From Microvelia longipes (taxonomy: Eukaryota > Arthropoda > Insecta > Hemiptera > Veliidae), in contig JACMZG010000008.1 in the NCBI GenBank assembly GCA_018340805.1, positions 17,389,573 to 17,453,572 of the forward strand: DNA of 64,000 nucleotides, read 5' to 3'. Position 1 is the first letter of the stretch, and every line of letters starts with the position of its first letter. Shown piece by piece: positions 43,755-57,560 of the stretch. The position numbers and the translations under genes were made by a program. A model generated the notes under the pieces. The model was not told the DNA's origin. It did no database searches and was given only the letters and a program-made list of their open reading frames with translations.

Positions 43755-45794
43755 ATGTCTTCGGACTTCGATGAAGTGGACACGTTGGAAGACGAGCTGA
43801 GGAATATTCAAAGTGTTATTCAGTTAACCAGAGAAAATATAGACTCGCTCAATGCTAAGTTTTCGGTGTTTCAAGATCCTCCTCCTATATATGTGAGTGA
43901 GTATCAAGAACTGACGAGTAAATTACATGAATTGGAACACCGGAAACAACTTCTCATTGAACAGATCAACAGTCAGACTGATGTTAGCCAGTCTCAAGAA
44001 TACTGTGATAACGAGACCTATTCGGTGGGCTCTGACAAACAAAGAGCTAATTATCAAACTAAGAAAAGTGTCATCAAAGCTCATCTCCCGAATCTCCAAC
44101 GTACGAGTGTGCACCCACGTAGGGGACAGACTGTTAGAGAAACATTGGCCAGAGCTATGAAGCTACGTAATCTAACACCTGAGATGTGTGTTGTATACGC
44201 TGTCAGTACTAACACACAGATACCTTGGGACGCTGATATCTCTCTGCTGGATACAGATGAGATAAGAGTAGAAATCATAGATAAATTCCCTGTCACTACT
44301 AGTATATCTCATAATTTTGTTAGGAAAACGTTTTTCTCTTTAGCTTTCTGTGAGTGTTGTAATAGATTACTATTTCAAGGTTTCTATTGTAGAACTTGTG
44401 GTTATAAGTTTCACCAGAGGTGTGCTACTGGCGTGCCAGCTCTGTGCCAGCAAGTTCGTATGGTAGATAATTACTATCAGATGTTGCTTGCACAGAACGA
44501 TACATCAGCTGGTATCTTACAGATGCCTTCTAATTACAGTATGAGTAGGACTAATAGGAGGCACCCAAGGTCTTTGGGTCATGGTGAACGCTCTAGTAGT
44601 GCTCCTAATGTTTGTTTTAATCTAGTGAATTTGGGTAATGGTGAAAGTTGTTCTTTAGAAGAATTTACTAATTATGCTACTGGAGGACCTGTTGTACCCG
44701 GTAAAAGAATGCCTCACTCACAAAGTGCTCAGGCATCCCCCACTAACGCTCTTGGACCGCTCAGACCGCGGGCTCGGTCTGCGGATGAGAGTGCTAATAA
44801 AAAAATACATAGGGACGCACCTAGAGAATCCATAGAAGACTGGGAGATTCCTGCTGATGAAATCTTAGTTGGTCAAAGGATCGGTTCTGGATCTTTTGGA
44901 ACTGTGTTTAAAGGACATTGGCATGGCGCTGTTGCTATTAAGACTCTTAATGTAAAAGATCCTACATCGGCGCAACTTCAAGCATTCAAGAATGAAGTGG
45001 CAGTTCTTCGTAAAACTCGTCATGTAAATATTTTATTGTTCATGGGCTATGTAAGTAAACCCAAACTCTCTATAGTTGCACAATGGTGTGAAGGTTCTAG
45101 TATATATCGACATCTTCACGTTCAAGACACCAAATTTGACTTTTTAACTCTCATTGACATTGCTCGTCAAACTTCACAAGGCATGGACTACCTCCATGCA
45201 AAGAATATAATTCATAGGGATCTCAAAAGCAACAATATATTTCTCCATGATATGGTTGTTAAAATTGGAGATTTTGGTCTAGCTACAGTTAAAAGTAGAT
45301 GGTCCGGAGGTCAACAATTTCAACAACCATCTGGTTCTATTCTGTGGATGGCCCCTGAAGTTATTAGAATGCAGGAAGAGAGTCCATATAGTTTTCAATC
45401 AGATGTATATGCTTTTGGTATTGTACTATATGAACTAATTACTGGTGTGTTACCATATGGACATATTAATAATAAGGATCAAATATTATTCATGGTTGGT
45501 AGAGGAAGTTTGCGACCAGATTTAGATTATTTACCTCCTGATACTCCTAAAGCTCTGAGGAGGTTATCTGAGGACTGCATCAAATTTAAACGTGAGGAGA
45601 GGCCTTTGTTTAGACAAATTTTAGCCTCCCTTGAAAGTCTGCTTCAATCAATTCCTAAAATTCATCGTTCTACTTCTGAGCCTTTACTTAACAGAACTCC
45701 TTTACATTCTGATGATTTTCTCTACATTTGTGCATCTCCTAAAACTCCAGTTAATTCACAGTTTGGAGTTTTTTCTTTTTATACTGGAGTGTAA
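43755..45794 (+). CDS. Raf: Raf serine/threonine kinase (MAP3K), single exon
   Basis: Raf is recruited by GTP-bound Ras at the plasma membrane and phosphorylates MEK, which activates ERK. The 679-residue protein is complete. The N-terminal helical BRAF-specific region is at 8-72. The Ras-binding domain is at 105-178, with R138 at the place of CRAF R89. The C1 zinc finger is at 186-231 (H186, C199, C202, C212, C215, H220, C223, C231). The first 14-3-3 site is RSSSAPNV (S282). Acidic residues E361/D362 lie before the kinase as in BRAF. The kinase domain has GSGSFGTV 377-384, K396, HRDLKSNN (D489), DFG 506-508, TVKS 511-514 (V512 equals BRAF V600) and APE 533-535. The second 14-3-3 site is RSTSEP (S641). 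The start context is GCCACGATGT. The whole protein is in one frame with no intron, unusual for animal RAF genes. No key residue is missing. Confidence 0.97.
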   Translation: MSSDFDEVDTLEDELRNIQSVIQLTRENIDSLNAKFSVFQDPPPIYVSEYQELTSKLHELEHRKQLLIEQINSQTDVSQSQEYCDNETYSVGSDKQRANYQTKKSVIKAHLPNLQRTSVHPRRGQTVRETLARAMKLRNLTPEMCVVYAVSTNTQIPWDADISLLDTDEIRVEIIDKFPVTTSISHNFVRKTFFSLAFCECCNRLLFQGFYCRTCGYKFHQRCATGVPALCQQVRMVDNYYQMLLAQNDTSAGILQMPSNYSMSRTNRRHPRSLGHGERSSSAPNVCFNLVNLGNGESCSLEEFTNYATGGPVVPGKRMPHSQSAQASPTNALGPLRPRARSADESANKKIHRDAPRESIEDWEIPADEILVGQRIGSGSFGTVFKGHWHGAVAIKTLNVKDPTSAQLQAFKNEVAVLRKTRHVNILLFMGYVSKPKLSIVAQWCEGSSIYRHLHVQDTKFDFLTLIDIARQTSQGMDYLHAKNIIHRDLKSNNIFLHDMVVKIGDFGLATVKSRWSGGQQFQQPSGSILWMAPEVIRMQEESPYSFQSDVYAFGIVLYELITGVLPYGHINNKDQILFMVGRGSLRPDLDYLPPDTPKALRRLSEDCIKFKREERPLFRQILASLESLLQSIPKIHRSTSEPLLNRTPLHSDDFLYICASPKTPVNSQFGVFSFYTGV

Positions 45795-46476
45795 AAACCA
45801 CACAGGTTACGTATTCCTCTATTTATATTTAAATTGAATTTGTTTTTTCTCTGTTTTAATGCAACTGTCTATGAACAAATTTTGCACCTTTCAAGTATTA
45901 ACCTGGTTATTATTGATATGGCTTGGTGACTATAGTTTATTTTTTTAATGTTAAAATTTTATTTTGCATTATTTGTTATCAATTAGTTATTATCAGTTGA
46001 TGTAAATTTTACATAAAAATTGATCATCTAGATCTTTCATTTCATTCTTATGATGCCACAGTTGTTTGAAAATTAATTTATTGTAGCATTTATTGTCTCC
46101 CCTTTGTAACCTGGATCAGACTTAAAATTACTATTATTATAAAAAAGTCACTAATCTAACTCCAAGATTGACCTAACACCTATAGTACTGTAAAACAAGA
46201 TAATAGATATTTGCTGGAGACTCATGAAAATTTGACTGAGTTTGTAATTTATAAATGCTTGAAGCATGTTTTAGATTTCCATTGCCAACTAACTCTTCTA
46301 CAATACAAGTCCCACTAGCTACTCTACTGATCTCATTAGTCTCATCTAGCCTCCTACCTACTAGTTTTTTACTGATCTCACCAGACATTCGTTATATACA
46401 CATATCTGTCCAGTCTGGTACAACCCGGTGGGGAGTCATACAGGTAACAACTTCGAAGTTAATGTGCATAAACCCA
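45795..46476. other. Region after Raf, probable 3' UTR
   Basis: AT-rich, with no open frame of note. No AATAAA signal is seen within the first kilobase after the stop, so the 3' UTR may be long. Confidence 0.45.
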
Positions 46477-46560
46477 TTAAATTGACACTAATCACTAATC
46501 GTGGTTAAATTGACACTAATCACTAATCGTGGTTAAATTGACACTAATCACTAATTGACA
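46477..46560. repeat. 28-bp tandem repeat, three copies
   Basis: The unit 'aaattgacactaatcactaa' plus 'tcgtggtt' is repeated three times almost without change; the last copy is shortened. Confidence 0.9.
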
Positions 46561-46779
46561 CCCCTAAATCCGGGTCTCCACATTCACAGTGCTGGGCCAA
46601 AGGTTCAGTATCTTTGAGACCCACTGATCCACAGAAAATTGTCTTTACATGAGCTAGAGACAACAGTAATGTAGATCCAGACTTGTCTTTGACAAAATCC
46701 ACTTCCCCAATCTGAGAAAGCAATTGAAAGTTTTCGTTTCCCATAGAAACAACTAGGAACAAACTCTCATACTTACATG

Positions 46780-46792
46780 CATATATATATTA

Positions 46793-46859
<67 letters not shown>

Positions 46860-46975
46860 TCAACACTATTTATATATTCTTGATCAGTGAGCCCCCCTTC
46901 CCAAAAAATTCACCTCTCTCTCCTCTATGACCCCAATCTCATAAGCTCATTTTTCTTTGAAAATTTGCTAAAAAT
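46780..46975. repeat. (TA)n tract 2 with flank shared with tract 1
   Basis: The TA run at 46780-46854 is followed by 'cctcaacactatttatatat' and 'cttgatcagtgagcc'. This matches 3599-3720 ('cctcaacaatatacat', 'cttgatcagtgagtc') through to 'gaaaatttgctaaaa'. The two lie about 43 kb apart and form one dispersed element. Confidence 0.8.
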
Positions 46976-47626
46976 AATGTTGTATCATTTATACTAATAT
47001 GACTGTAAGTTCAATAATATGATAATGATGTTCTGTAAGTAACATCATATAGGTTTGGCAACATAGCTCCCCGAATCTAATTATCTAAAGAGACCATTGA
47101 ACTAATAGTGTTAAAATTCTTTTTTTTTCAGTCAACACAGTGGGATAAAAAATAAAATTAATAATAAGAATAAATCTAACTTTATTTATATAACTAATAC
47201 AAAATTTTATTTAAGAAATCATGATGATATTTCCTTTTGGGAAAATTAATATTAATTAGTTAGAGCAGTAACACTTCTACTCTTTTGTCACTTTTTCTTG
47301 GATATTTCAAAGGAAATGGGCCTACTAAACTATGCTTGCACTTGCTTCGTCGGTTCTGAACTACATTTATACAAATCTCATTTTATCCTAATCTTTAACA
47401 TGTATGGATATATATATAAGTAATTGGTGTAATTGGATAAAGAACATTGCAAACATGTTATCAAGTGTTCCTTTTGCCTCGATTCCCTTGTTCTTTGCTA
47501 ATCAAAATATTAGTACATGATTACTACAATGAGATATGCTGCATGCTTCTATTCATTCTTCCCTTGTCTGTCTCTTATAATGACATAGTTGTCTAAAAGT
47601 CTAGTTTCATTTTTTTTAATTATGTA

Positions 47627-48114
47627 ATAATATTAACACCAACAACGTCTTTCCACTCATTTAAACTTTATTTTACATAGCCAGATTCCGGCAATAATGC
47701 CATACAAGTGCCTAAACAAGTTATAAAAGAATTAGCAAATGATATTAACATCAAGTAGATAAATAAAAAGCAATTAAATAATTTTAATCTAGTACATAAA
47801 TAAATAAAACTAATATTAATTACTTATCTAAGAAAGAAAGAATCTAAAAAGTTTGAACGCAATAAAAATATTAAAATTTTTGAATAAAGTATGTACAATA
47901 GATAACCGCTGAAAACAATTAAAAGATCAATTACCGCGGTGAGATGTTGATTCAAAATGGGATGAATTTTTATTTATCTACTTGATGTTAATATTATTTG
48001 CTAAGTCTTGTCATTACTTGTTTAGGCACTGTAGATGGCATTATTGCCGAAAGCCGGCTCTACAAAATAAAGTTTGAATTAGTGGAAAGACTTTGTTGGT
48101 GTTGATATTATTGT
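47627..48114. mobile_element. Foldback element M3
   Basis: The arms are 47627-47767 and 47974-48114, about 140 bp each. 'ccaacaacgtctttccac' at the left pairs with 'ggaaagactttgttgg' at the right. Internally, 'ggcaataatgccatacaagt' pairs with its inverse near 48035. The central spacer is about 206 bp, AT-rich and without coding potential. Confidence 0.8.
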
Positions 48115-48330
48115 AGACAATTCCACTGTTCTTTCTGAAGTTATAATTATGTAGTTGTGGGGTCCAGGAATTTTTTTGTTGAAAGGAAAATTCAAGTCAA
48201 TTAATATTATTTTGTCTAATGGCTAATGAACATAATTTGACTAAGGTGTTCCTTTATTAATACAATCCATCTCTCGATAATATGTCCAACCATCTATTAT
48301 CACTGGATTTAATTATTATAATGCAACACG

Positions 48331-48476
48331 GCTAAAATCAGTTGACAGCGTGGGAAAATAATGTGAGGGAGCCAATAAGTTTAGTCCTGGAGGTTAAACT
48401 AAGCCCTCAATTTCAAATCAGGCTAACCTTATTGGTTCCTCAACACTATTTTCCAGAGCTGTCAACTGATTTTAAT
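48331..48476. mobile_element. Palindromic miniature element M1, copy 2
   Basis: It shares its ends ('gctaaaatcagttgacag') and internal phrases ('gggaaaataatg', 'gggagccaat', 'aacactattttcc') with copy 1 at 3835-3980. Confidence 0.7.
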
Positions 48477-48835
48477 CGTTTGTCGTATTATAAATAAAAG
48501 AATTTATTCTATTAGTTTATATTATTAAACAAAAGAAGTATAATTAATTTATTAGTTTTCTTATGCATATTAAAAATGTTTTACTTACTTTTGTTTGTGC
48601 TAATTTATGATCTTAAAAATGTCTAGGCTTGTCAAGCTACCAGGTTGATACTAGGTATAACAAAAACAACCAAAAAATATAAATAAAAACAAAATACTTG
48701 TATATTATGTTTTTAGATATTGTATTATAAAAGAAATAATTTATAATGATGTATATTACTGTCATTATTATTAACAAACAAAACCTAGATTTATTTATAT
48801 TTTTTTTGAAGTAATACAATGGCTTTAAAGAATAA

Positions 48836-48836
48836 G

Positions 48837-48907
<71 letters not shown>
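48836..48907. repeat. (TA)n tract 3
   Basis: TA dinucleotides interrupted twice by ATAATA. Confidence 0.85.
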
Positions 48908-48910
<3 letters not shown>

Positions 48911-50784
48911 ATTTTAAATGCTATGTATTTATCAATTGGATTAGAATTATTTTTAAAAATATGGCTGTAAGACAATGAGTCTTTAGTTTTTAAATTGTTA
49001 ATGTTTTTTTTTTATTAATTTGTGTTACTTTGTTAAAAATCAACACTTCTCCAAACACCAGTTTTCTTAATATCAAAGCAATGTATTGTGTCCTCTGAGG
49101 TACATTTAATTGTTTTTTTATGTTTTTTACTATTTTATGAGGAAAGTAATGTTAAAAGTTTATTTTGGTTCATTTTTATGTAAACAATCATATTCTATTA
49201 ATTGATAGTTATGCACCAATCTTATTAATATAATTTAGTTCATGAGTTATTAAGCAAACCCATCTTTATGAATTTTTGTGATGTATCTTTTCTATTTTCG
49301 GGGCTGGTTTTAAAAGAAATTATTAAATTCCATCATATGAATGTACATGTAATTTAAAATGTATCTGTTAATGTTTTTACAGCATTTAAAATAATTGATC
49401 TAATGCTAAAATTATAGGATGAAAAACATTAATTTGTGAAATGTTATGCTCATGGAAGCATGTAATAATTTTTCTATTATTCAAATTGTCATTGTGTTCA
49501 AAACCAATTTTGATGGAAGTCTATTTATTTTTATTTGCTAAAAATACCATTACTCTATATCTATGTATTTCAAAGCCATATCAAGTCTCCCATCTAGCTA
49601 TCCGTTAGTGTTTCTTATAAAATTCCATAGACAAGTTTATTAACACATTGACTAGCGAATTTCTAATGAGATATTTATATCTGTTCTTTACTTTTATTAA
49701 TAGATTTTTATACCACATTTCATCCGGAAACTGTAAAGATCCATTTATAAAAGTACAGCAGTACTCTATTGTTTATGAAATATGTATTACATCATTAGCT
49801 CACATTAATGACTGAGAAAAAATTGACTTCAAATTGAGAAGTTATTGGGTCAAGTTGAAACGTAGTACATATACTACTTAATAAAACAAACTGAAGGACT
49901 AAGTCAAAGAATAATATCAGCATTTATTTAGATTTTATCATTAAACACGAGTCATTGTATTTTAAAGAAGTTATAGTATTTTACTAATTTATTTAGAAAT
50001 TTGCTAATTCTGCTGCACTTTGTAAAACATAAAATACGGTGACCTGATACAGTCCAGCAATCTTGTCTTATACAATCACATTGTTATCCTGATCATTTTG
50101 AATTAATAATGTAAAAATTAAGCATTTTCAAAAGATTGTTTTTTCTCAAAACTGGTGCTATTGTATGTGATTGTTTCATATTGTCATGTACATAAAACTT
50201 ATAAACTAAGCTTTCCTTATGATATTAATGCATATGTAAGACATCTATGTTCTTTTAATTAAAGGTAAACAAACGTATTCTGAAGAACAGTTGCTTATTT
50301 TAAAAATTCATGTGTACTTCATTAATCAATAATATTTATGCTTTTATTACAGTTTATAAAAGATGACCTCTAATTTAATCTTGTTTTATTGAGGATTTCA
50401 AATCTCAGCTAACCATTTGGAGGCAATTTACTAGAAAAATAATTTGTATCTATTTTTAGTTGATTTCAAATTATTGAGTGTTTGACTTGAGTGATTATTT
50501 TAAGTCTCAAAAAATGCAACAAGCTTTACGCACATTACCAAGTAGCTATTAAAGAAAGTGGGGTTGTTGATTATATTTTTAACCATAGATAATGGAATTG
50601 GTTTAGAGGGTGATCAATGACTTAAACATGTATGTTGCTTGGGTTCTATGTGTAACCTGCGTCTACAGTGGAGTTATTAGAGTATGGCCTTATCAAAATA
50701 TTCAAATAATTAATACTGCAACTTACACGTTTTAACAAAAAAAATCTCTCATGAATTAAAGTATGAGGGAAAAAACTCTACTCT
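48908..50784. other. AT-rich non-coding sequence
   Basis: I find no gene, repeat pair or transposon protein. The texture (T-rich runs, few repeats) would suit a long 3' UTR or unique intergenic DNA. Confidence 0.4.
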
Positions 50785-51475
50785 TAGTTCAAGAGCCGGA
50801 CCTGAAAAAATGTGACTCATTTTTTACTACTTCAAACCAAATTTTTCTGAAAAATGTACCTTTAATTATGAAGAAAAAGCAGAGTCTGCCAATCCAGAGT
50901 CCCTTCATATGATAGTGCAAGCTCAAAATTTTATAAAATCGGACTACTTTCTGTTTTCTTAAAATAAGTGGTTCCCTATGGGTCGTGTGCAAAACATGAA
51001 GAGAACATTTTTTAAAGATGATAAAATGTTCTATAAAACGAGTGTTTAATCATCAAAATCGGATATCGGCAACCAAAGTTATGGCTCTTTCAAAAACACT
51101 AAAAAATGGATAATTTATGCAGTCAGCTAATTTTTTTGGAAAGATACTGGCGTTTGTGCATTTTTTGGCCATATTACGAATGTCACAACTTCAGTTGTAT
51201 TTATCCGATTTTGACGAAAAAACGTTCGTTTTTTAGGAAATTTTATCAGCTTTAGTCTTCATTTTTCGCACACAACCTACAGGGAACTACTTATAGCAAG
51301 AAAACGGGAATTTGTGCGATTTCCCAATATTTTTAGCAAGCGCATTCATATGAAGGACTCCACTATAGATATGTAGACTATGTTATTCCTTTATAATTTA
51401 AGCTATATTTTCAGAAAAATTTGGTTTGAAGAAGTAAAAAATGAGTCACATCTTTTAGGCCTGGCTCTTGGACTA
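50785..51475. mobile_element. 691-bp element M4 with long imperfect inverted repeats
   Basis: The ends TAGTTCAAGAGCCGG and CTGGCTCTTGGACTA are inverted. Pairing continues for almost 290 bp per arm ('gactcattttttacta' against 'aagtaaaaaatgagtc', 'ccaaatttttctgaaaa' against 'ttttcagaaaaatttgg', 'atatgaaggactc' against 'gagtcccttcatat'). The arms have diverged by indels and substitutions, so the insertion is old. No open frame. Confidence 0.8.
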
Positions 51476-51589
51476 TCTGGCATCACTGCAGAAAAAAAGT
51501 TATTTTACTTAATTTTCAAATGTTTATTTTTATTATTTTGTATTTTACAGTTTTCCTTTATGTTTCTTACGTTTTTTACCATGTAGAAA

Positions 51590-52296
51590 AATTGGGTACA
51601 GGACTTAGAACTTTTCCTTATCACATGATATTCGCTACACTCATCCTCCCTACTTCAGACTTGCTTTACTCGTCCTCAGAATGTGCAATTTGTTTCAGTT
51701 ATACTGAAACACCTTTTCGGACCTGCTTCCCTCGTCCCCAGATAGTAAATACATCCGTTTCTTTCTCAGTTGTCACCCATCCAGGCACTGAACACAATCG
51801 ATGTTGCCTAACTTTTATGATGTAACAAAATTAATGGATATACTTGTATTAAATTTCGACTTAATTGGATTATTTCTGATTTAAAAAAAAAACATAAACT
51901 AATACTGATAATGAGATGAAACTGGGCACATATGTTAGTCTTATATATAGCTACATGCATGCCAAATTTCAAATTCATCACAATTATTTTCCGCGTTTTA
52001 TGATATTTTGAAAAGTTTGCTGAGTCATTATTGTTTTTTAATGGTGCCATAAAAAAATATTTTCCGAATTACACAACTACACTTATAAACTAATTTTTGT
52101 ACAAAGGTTCAACTCTCTAGCATAAATTTACTGGGAAATACAATGATAACAGACACACAAACATACAGACTGACAACTTTGGAGAAAACTACTCAGGAGG
52201 TCAGACCTAAAACTGATCATTCCAGTGTCACCCGGATTCGTTTTTTTTTTTACAAAACAATACTTTTCCTACATACCAACTGTATAAATAAGGAAA
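51590..52296 (-). repeat. R1 repeat, copy C
   Basis: This reverse-oriented copy of 412-1165 starts at the right with the same terminal hairpin ('aatacttttcctac...gtataaataaggaaaag') and includes 'ggttcaactctctagcataa' and 'gcgttttatgat'. It ends at the left with 'aattgggtacaggacttaga'. Confidence 0.7.
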
Positions 52297-53650
<1,354 letters not shown>

Positions 53651-54787
53651 ATGTATGTATTATTCTTTTTACATGCTCAACTCAAGCCTGATTGAGATAT
53701 AAGAAGAGATATGTGTTACAGCAATAATGTAAACTGCTCTTCTTTGTTCTTAATGATATTGAGGTTTTGCTGGGCTCAGATTACCCATCCACATAAATAG
53801 TTTCCCATTACAGCTCAATTACTATAAAATTTATTTATATTTTTTAATAATTTTATTAACTGAGATCAATTTAAATAAAAACACTATTTCTGTAAATATT
53901 GTAATTATTTTGTTTGTTTGTTATTTGTAAAAGAGGGAAGTGTTTTTAAAATACATTGTTTTTTGTTGAATATGTTATTTTATTTTTTGTGATATATGTA
54001 TGTTTCTTTTTTTTTCTTAGTGGTTTTAAATGACGTAAATAATTCTAATTAAATAGATTAAATAAAGAAATAATAAAAAATAAAACAAATCTTTAAATTA
54101 AAATTGTTTCTTTATGTGATTAATCCTTGTCCTTTAAAAATCGAAATTAATTTTACACTATATAGTTAGTGAGGAGGGTAGAACGGATGAATGAGATGGC
54201 TGTGCACCGTCACTAGTATTTTTGTTTTATTTACCTGGTGGGGTGGAATATAATTCAGAACTCTTTTAAATCATCCTATTTGTTAAATCGCTGTGTGAGA
54301 CAAAGGCATTTAATGAGCAAAATTCTATGCTACATCTGAAAAATGTTTTATCATTTTTAGACAATTATCATATTATTAATAAATTATTATAAATAAATAA
54401 ATGATTTCATGTACCACTCTTTTTAGTCACATCTAACCAATTAATGCTCTGAAAGTGTCTGAGCTCGCTGCTCAACATTATTTAAAATTTCAAATGATGT
54501 AGAGTATTTACCACAATGTTATCTTACCAATTTCATGTGTGGTATGCAAAACACATATAAACAAGTTTTCGGAACTACAATTTTCAATTATATTGTGTCA
54601 ACTATTCATGTGGACTAATTCCTGTTGTGATAGTGAGACTTAATAATCTGGGGTCTTTGTGTTGGGCTGCTTCTCAGGCCTTTGTCCCCCTCAGCTTTTT
54701 ATTATTATTTCATTATAATTTTTATTACATAGCATTTTGCCTTGTATTCAGCAAATATTCACCATATGTGATATATGTGTGTGTCTA
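53651..54787. other. AT-rich non-coding sequence
   Basis: No supported gene. AATAAA at about 54060 followed by AT-rich sequence is a possible polyadenylation signal for a very long plus-strand transcript. Confidence 0.35.
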
Positions 54788-54800
54788 TGTATATATATAT

Positions 54801-54895
<95 letters not shown>
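54788..54895. repeat. (TA)n tract 5 with (GT)n end
   Basis: A TA run followed by TGTGTGTGTGTG. Confidence 0.88.
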
Positions 54896-55022
54896 ATAAC
54901 ATTTTTTATCTTACCTCATGCCATTTCAAGTTGTTTTTGATGACGACATAACTTGTGATGTTGACGTCATAGATTTTTCAATAACAATAGGTTTGTTACT
55001 TCCTAGACATCTCGCCATATGC

Positions 55023-55026
<4 letters not shown>

Positions 55027-55111
<85 letters not shown>
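55027..55111. repeat. (TA)n tract 6
   Basis: A TA run with one ATAATA break, preceded by 'cacaca'. It lies only about 130 bp from tract 5, with a CA/GT-bounded inverted look (tract 5 ends in GT, tract 6 starts with CA). Confidence 0.85.
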
Positions 55112-55114
<3 letters not shown>

Positions 55115-55194
55115 GTGGGTTTTTGTTAGATCACAAATGTTAAGCAGCATTGAGTGAGGACAGTACCTGGGTATTAATGTCTGAAGACATACTG

Positions 55195-55310
55195 CGATAT
55201 AATTTAGCCGAATTCCATAATTTGAAGCGTTTAGATCCTCATGAGTATTGAGAATTTAATATGGCGAGAAAAAGTATCGAGGTACCCTATACCCGATTTT
55301 TCCATAGTTT
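55195..55310 (+). repeat. R1 repeat end fragment
   Basis: It ends with 'cgaggtaccctatacccgat', the same terminus as copy A ('gaggcatcccatatccgat'). Confidence 0.5.
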
Positions 55311-55724
55311 ATATGTATTACTAAGTAGACCAAATGATAAAGCGTATTGCATAAAAAATAGTGGGTGAAGTATAAGTGGTATATAAAGTAGTTCATAAGA
55401 TTGTGTTGTAATGGGTAGTTCTTGATTCATCAACTAATGCATTCTAGTGAAAAATGAGAAGAACTAATAATTAGAGTTACGCTCTGTATAATGCTGCCAT
55501 CTAGTAGACATTCAAGGTACTACAGTTAAATCACTACTTTCTAATGGATCTGGGATCCATTTGGATATATCAATGGTTAGTTAAAATAAAATCAACATAT
55601 TTTAAAAATGTTCTAAACACAATATAATTGAAGTTATCAACAATGCTTTCGGAATTCGTATACTAGATAGTTTTCCGTAGTATTTAAGCTATCCATTGAC
55701 ATATTAATATCAAGCTCTGATCAT

Positions 55725-55793
55725 TTTTAAGTATAGCAGGCAGATAGACTTCAATAAATCACAAGTTCACAGGTTCGATTCCTGCTCAGGGAT
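55725..55793 (+). ncRNA. tRNA-like sequence (possible SINE head)
   Basis: A good B box (GGTTCGATTCC) sits in a paired T-arm (CAGG-TTCGATT-CCTG). Upstream 'gactt-caata-aatc' resembles an anticodon arm. The 5' acceptor strand that should pair with the end is missing, so this is not a full tRNA. It could be a Pol III-derived SINE fragment. Confidence 0.3.
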
Positions 55794-56164
55794 ATTTGAT
55801 ACATGAGTTTGATTTCAATTTTTAACCATTTACAATGTATTATTGATTACCGCGGGTCTGCTTAAAAAAAATGGGTACGTATCTCGCTTGCGCGAGCGTG
55901 CCATGTGTGTTGATTCCATCCTTGTCAAGGGGAGTGCTAAACTTCTCTCCTTTCATTCAACACATAAAGTAGGAGAACAAATTTGCTTTATAAGGAATAG
56001 AACAGCAAATGTGAGCTTTCCAAAAAATACTCCCAATCAAAGTTTTATAAATAGAACTTGCTTTCAATAAATATTTTATTATTTATTTATTCATATATAT
56101 TATTACATTTTTATTTATATTTATTTATTTATTTTTATTTTTTTGCTTCCAATAAATATTAAAA

Positions 56165-56295
56165 ATATTTACCAAAGGCAAAGCCGCTATGGCTATGCCT
56201 TTGGTAAAACTTAGAGTGCCTATATAACATGTTATATAGGCATATAATATGTTATATAGGCATATAATATGTTATATAGGCACTCTAGTAAAACT
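56165..56295. repeat. Nested hairpin and 'gttatataggcatataatat' tandem repeat
   Basis: 'taccaaaggcaaagcc' pairs with 'ggctatgcctttggta' as a 16-bp stem with a short loop. It is followed by three copies of a roughly 22-bp unit bounded by 'gagtgcctatataac' and its inverse 'gttatataggcactc', so the whole block can fold back. Confidence 0.8.
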
Positions 56296-56509
56296 TATTT
56301 TTCAATCTTAAATTCTTGCTCGGAGGTCTGCAAGCAGGGCAATTTTTCTTTGAAATGCGTGCTTTCTTGCTCCACAAATTATTTCTTGCTTAAGTGTCCA
56401 GAATTTTATTAATAACCTGAGCTGTGGCGTTAAATTCTATTTAATTTCTTCCGGATTTTTCAAAGGAAATGCTCATATTTATACCATAAATAAAAAAGTC
56501 GTATTTTTT

Positions 56510-56572
56510 CGTCATTAGGGACCTCTGAAACGGATTTGTGTCGTGGTCCGAGGTTCGAATTCCGCCATGACG
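56510..56572 (+). ncRNA. tRNA-like degenerate sequence
   Basis: The ends CGTCAT and ATGACG pair as an acceptor stem of six. A B box-like GGTTCGAATTCCG lies at the right place. At 63 nt it is too short for a normal tRNA and no clear anticodon arm is seen. It is probably a tRNA pseudogene or SINE head. Confidence 0.3.
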
Positions 56573-56739
56573 CCTATCCCATTAGCATCATTAACATTAA
56601 TTTTAAGCTCTGTTTTTGCCTTAGGTTTTTGCTCATTTTTTTTCTAGAGGCTCCGCTTTAGAATTATTTTTTATTTCTTATTGTTTTTTTATTTTTAATT
56701 ATTTTATACAGATCGTTTACACAGATGTGTACAAATCGC

Positions 56740-57560
56740 CCTTACACTTTCAGGGGCTCTGTGTAACCTTATTGACACCTCCTTCAAGAGCGAGTGATGT
56801 TATAATAGTTCAATTAATTTCGGCTTCTCGCACAATGATTATGTTTTGAATCGTATTTTTAACGTTCTTCTATATAAGTTATTGTAATTTTGTACATAGT
56901 AGCAGCAGTTTTGTAATTTGATTATATTTTATTACGAAGGATGTCAGGGTACTTTTTCGATGTTTTAAAATTTAACCTCTAGGGCCTCTCAAGTCAGAGA
57001 TAATAAAACCTAAACGGACCTTAACCTAATTACTAAACCTTTAGTAATAATATCTCTCTGGAGATATATTAATAAAAGAGGCATAGCCTATCTCAACACA
57101 TTGAGAAGCCTGAACATCATTTTGGGGGCTCTCAGGGGCTTTGTGTAACCTCATTCAAAACTCTTCCAAGAGCGAACTAAGCATACAGATATATACTAGA
57201 GGGGGCATAGCCTATCTCAATACAGTAAGAGTCCTGAAACATAATTTTGGGGTTCTCAGGGGCTCATTGAAACCTCTTCTAAAAGTGAGTTAAAGTTATA
57301 ATGAATTATTATTTTTCGGCTTCCTGCACATTGTTTATGTTTTGATTGATATTTTCAGCGTTCTACTGTACTAACTCCCTGTTTATTTGTTTATCGTCAT
57401 TGCATATCTAGTAGGTAGTCAGCATATTTTTTCGATGTTCAAAATTTAACCAAATGGACCCCTCTAGTAATATATCTCTATGGAATTAATATGATAAATC
57501 CGTTCCGCTCATTGTTTGTGTTTGATTTGTATTTTAAACCTTCTACTGCATAATTTAGAG
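56740..57560. repeat. Degenerate tandem duplication, period about 480-500 bp
   Basis: Ordered phrases recur. 'caggggctctgtgtaacctt' (56749) recurs near 57130 and 57250. 'cggcttctcgcacaatgatt' (56820) recurs near 57318 and in part at 57502. 'tttttcgatgttttaaaatt' (56955) recurs near 57430. 'tcctgaaacataattttggg' recurs with 57110-type phrases. It is non-coding and its nature is unknown. Confidence 0.65.

Noticed and set aside
44081..44296. Minus-strand frames inside Raf
   Set aside because: They are antisense shadows of the Raf coding sequence.
48637..48975. 112-codon minus-strand frame
   Set aside because: It is made mainly of YIYI residues from a (TA)n tract; a low-complexity artefact. The same applies to frames at 53483, 54737 and 54926.
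55843..56070. 75-codon plus-strand frame
   Set aside because: It has somewhat balanced composition but no family resemblance and no splice sites; left unannotated.
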